A stretch of 64,000 nucleotides of DNA. Source: Mangifera indica. Taxonomy: Eukaryota > Streptophyta > Magnoliopsida > Sapindales > Anacardiaceae. This document shows, in pieces, positions 60,423-64,000 of the stretch (positions within the stretch are counted from its first letter, which is position 1; the number at the start of each line of letters is the position of its first letter). Below the pieces are notes generated by a model. The model had not been told where the DNA came from and did not search any database. It was given only the letters and a program-made list of their open reading frames with translations. Both the position numbers and the translations under genes were made by a program. The stretch spans positions 2,232,001 to 2,296,000 of the forward strand of contig NC_058152.1 of assembly GCF_011075055.1 (NCBI RefSeq), in the 5' to 3' direction.

Positions 60423-63285
60423 TTATTTTTAAGTATATTTAGGGTTATTGTTTATTTAAAATTTGATTTTTGAAATGACATTTCTAAATTCTATTAATAT
60501 CTGTACAGATTAGATCTTTATTTTTAATCTAACCAAATATATAATCATTTATAATAAAATAATATTATTCTTTTTATGTGGTCTATTAATGCGATTGAAT
60601 AATCATAATTAATAAGAAAAATTAATGAGTGCTGTATTATTATTTTTAATATTAAATATCATATTTATTAAATTGTACTGTAATTACTATAATGGAAATC
60701 CCGTTTCCCACCCAATTTTTCGCTTGAACGACACTTTTCACTCTCAAACTTCAAAAGACAGAAAACAATGACCTGGTTTATGAAGATCATCTACAATTTT
60801 TGGAGTCAAATCTTCTCCTCTAATTTCTTCAAGGAGTAAATATCATTTTGTAATTTGAGTTTTGCACTGACTTGAGGTGGGTTGTGTTAAGTATGTGTTT
60901 CAAACAGTTTAAGGGTGAATGAGTCATTTTGGCTTATGGCAGTCTTGTAATATTGCTGATAAGTCATGGGCTTTTTTGTCATTCTTTGTTACTAACTTAG
61001 GATATAAAAGCGGCTTTCCACCCTGGTTATTTCATTCCTGTGCATTTTTCATTCTGTACAAATTCTCTCTGAGTCCAATCATATCTCTTGGTGTTAGGGT
61101 TTCGTTTGCATCTCTAGTTTGTTAGTTTTTGTTCGTCCGATGAGAAATTTATGGCTTTTCTTTACTGGCTACTTCTCGGTTTTGGTTAATGTTATATTAA
61201 TATAGTTTGTATTTGGATATTTAATTAGTAAGTGATTAGAGAAATATCTCTATTTTTGATATAAGATTTCTTTTAAGAAATTCAAACCAAGTAAATACAA
61301 ATGTTCTCTAATATTGCAATTATCTTATTATTAATCGTGTAAATCAGTAAATTTTGTGCTAAATCACAAGGAAAAAGATATGATTCCCTATTGATTGATA
61401 TCAAGTTTGTGCTAAGATCACAAAATACATTCGAAAATGTTGGCAAGGGAATCAAATGAGGTATAAGTTAGGAGCAATGAAAGGTTGGTAAAGGACTCAC
61501 AACTAACACATTTGGATCGTTGGAGCAACAAGAAGAGGTTGACGAGGATAGAGGGAGATGAAAATGATAAATTGAATAAGGCATGAAAGGAAAACGAAGT
61601 GTTTGGTTGCTAAGGAATATGATAGAGAAGTTTTCGGCAATAGCAAGTCTACGAAAAACGGCTATGAGGCAAGATTTGAGAGAGGTTTTAGACTTAATTG
61701 CGCAATCTACAAGTTCAATTTACATGTACATATAGAATTACTTTAAAAATTATAAATCTAACACAAGATATATCATTTATTAGAACAAGTTAATCAAAAT
61801 AAAAAATAATAATCTTAATTATTTAATAGAAAATTTATATTCAAAGTTTAATAATTCTACCACAAAAATTGTTCGAACAATCATAAATTTGAAAAAAAAT
61901 AAAGTGATATTGGACTTTTTATTATAGTTTTATAATTAATCTCATTCAAAATAAAGTAAAATCATAATTCATTCTCTAAAGTCTAAACTTTGTGACTTGA
62001 CAATATAAAAGAAAAAAAATCAATATAAAGCTAATGTTCATACAATTATAAAGTGAATAAAATATGACATTAGTAAACAATTTAATTAGATAGTTTATTC
62101 TCAACTTCACCCAAGAGAGGAAGATAACAAGAAATAAACTTGAAATAAATCAATTGAAAAATCGGCATACATTTATTTGAAAGTAAACAATATGACTGTT
62201 GGTGTGATTTTTTATCATCTACTAATATACGTAATTTAGAGTTTTACGTAATTTAAGTCATGAAAACAACATTTAGAATTCAAAGAGACTCTAACAAATT
62301 TGTTATAGATGTGTGAGGAGATGAATTGAGACAAGTAAAAAAGAATATATGACATCATATTTTTTACGTAATTGAATCTGATAATTAGAATGCCTACATT
62401 CACGATGTTATCATTAGTATGAGTATACTACAAAACTGATATAAAATAATATGCGTTATCTATAGCGTTCTCTCTCCTCACCCATTTCTCTCCCTTCCTT
62501 TCTATTTATATACAAGTTTTTAGAAGGTAAATTACATTTAAAACATTTTACTAAGTGATTAGTATGAAAATATTATGTCATAGAATTTGGATAGGTCATT
62601 CCTTTGATAATAGTAAGAGAACTTCTTTTTTAAATAATCACTGTATTTAGTTATTCTTTGATCAATACAATTATGTATACAATTTTATGTACAAATACTG
62701 ATATGTCACGATATAACTGAGTATTATTTTATCTTTAATTTTAACTATCTAATCACATAATAATACATTTTATTTATACGTAAAATTATACACAAATATT
62801 ATATACATAACATTACTTTTTTTTTTATAACTACAATATAATTTTTTTATATTATAGATTTGATGTCGCTAGCTGTTAATCACTTTTGTAATGTCTAGGT
62901 CTCAAATCTATTATAAGTTTTGATCTGAAGAATTACTTAATTGTTATCCCTTGTTAATTATTATACTTGATTATTCTTTGATCATTGACTCTAGAATACT
63001 CAATTTGGTGTACAACAATAATTTTTAAAAAATGTTTATAATTTTAACATTAAATTTATATATAATTATTTTTTATACGAATGAGGTTCCTATGCATATA
63101 AATTATTTAATAATCAAATCCAACCCATTGGGCCATAAATCATTTTGACATTCATACGTTCAAAAGAGTAAAAACAAAAATGATTTTTATTGTGGCAGAT
63201 TTTGAAACTCCTTCGTAGAATTATACAAAAACAAAAATGGAAATGAGCCTGAAGCCCATATCATGGTCGACACTTGGGTACATGG
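60423..63285. other. Intergenic with a one-ended MULE-like TIR
   Basis: At about 60693 a left TIR (TGGAAATCCCGTTTCCCACC) of the same family appears without a partner. A TATAAAAG (61004-61011) is followed by a leader-like GTTAGGGTTTCG (61093-61104), but no coding frame follows. The remainder is AT-rich. No gene is called. Confidence 0.45.
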
Positions 63286-63918
63286 AGCCCAAAGGAGTAT
63301 TTCCCACTCAAGGTATGCTATATTCTCAAGTTTTTCTCCTTTAATTTTGATAATCCTAAATACCCTTCTATAAGCTGTTAAAATTAACGAAATCCTAACC
63401 TCTTGAAATTTTATCTCTTTTTGCCCCCTTAAACTTTAAAAACTAAAAGTTTTCTTTAACCTAAATTTTAAAAAATAACAGTTTCATCCTAAGGTTTCAT
63501 TTTGACATCTCTGGCGTTATCTTTGGCTCTATTGCCAGTGACCTCTCTCTCTCAAAGAATCCTCTCTCCTCTCATTTGGACATCCGATCAGTGTCAGAGA
63601 AGCAGTGAAACTCTTCGTCTTTTCAGACCAAGATGAAGTTGTCGTCTTCTCAGAGGTATTCTTCTGGGAAAATGATAATCTTTTCAGACGAAGAAGATAA
63701 TTTCATCTTTGCCTGAGAGAAAATTTTGGTTTATAAAGTTTAGAGAAACAAAAAGAGATTATATTTTAGTTTATTTTTAATATTATAGAGAAAATAACGA
63801 TTTTATCCTTATTACTGTTAATTTTAACTATTCATGAGAGAGTATTTGAGATTATCAAAGTTAAAGAGAAAAAACTTGAAAATGCAGCATGCCTTGGGTG
63901 GGAAATAGTCCTTTGGCC
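63286..63918. mobile_element. MULE-like TIR element, about 0.63 kb
   Basis: The left end (AGCCCAAAGGAGTATTTCCC) and inverted right end (GGCCAAAGGACTATTTCCC) continue as inverted repeats through CAAGGTATGCT/CAAGGCATGCT to about 100 bp. Interior non-coding. A 9 bp target duplication could not be recognised. Confidence 0.65.
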
Positions 63919-64000
63919 CAATATTGAATTGACTTCAATACAATCTAACGTGTTTAAAGGTAAAATTTAGCCTAAACCTGTCAATTGATAAATTCAGTGG

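Noticed and set aside
60990..61140. TATAAAAG followed by GTTAGGGTTTCG, resembling a housekeeping-gene promoter and leader
   Set aside because: No open frame or splice-joined coding sequence follows within the next kilobase. At most a relic.

Overview
This is a plant nuclear window. It has GT-AG multi-exon genes, a DYW-type PPR gene, RPW8-type NLR genes, a MAPKKK5-like kinase, an SnRK2 kinase, very AT-rich intergenic DNA and many small TIR transposons. The NLRs look like the NRG1 (At5g66900-type) clade, which is known from dicots and missing from monocots, so a eudicot is the best guess. The species cannot be named from the sequence.

Layout. 3-659: 3' end of a PPR-DYW gene (+). 2.5-3.6 kb: RPW8-domain relic joined to a Ty3/gypsy relic. 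5965-12927: chimera 1, an NLR joined to a MAPKKK5-like kinase, frameshifted twice. 13.66-14.23 kb: SnRK2 intron relic. 14.2-15.1 kb: second RPW8/gypsy relic. 17827-24707: chimera 2, whose 14 predicted exons join into one open frame of 1227 codons (RPW8, NB-ARC, LRR, MAPKKK linker, kinase). 31383-34796: complete RPW8-NLR. 35713-37344: 5'-truncated SnRK2 copy (-). 37359-42816: chimera 3, 5'-truncated and carrying two stops. 47716-51125: second complete RPW8-NLR. 52064-56770: complete 9-exon subclass III SnRK2 (-). 56.8-64 kb: no gene seen, several TIR elements.

How it formed. One tandem duplication explains the right half. The segment from exon 2 of chimera 2 to SnRK2 intron 6 (about 19.24-37.34 kb) is repeated at about 37.36-53.69 kb, and the junction at 37341-37362 can be read directly. 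An older duplication left the paired RPW8/gypsy relics and the SnRK2 relic, and its right breakpoint also lies in SnRK2 intron 6. Elements present in only one copy (a hAT-like element, a 0.9 kb foldback) probably inserted after the later duplication.

Main point. A helper-type immune receptor is fused to a defence MAPKKK lacking its N-terminal part. The same fusion junction occurs in three copies, but only one copy keeps an open frame. Complete unfused NLR paralogues sit beside them. In the fused copies the TATA box conserved in the two complete NLRs is lost, in one of them next to a MULE-like insertion. All exon joins are predictions read by eye from paralogues and GT-AG sites; no transcript evidence was available.
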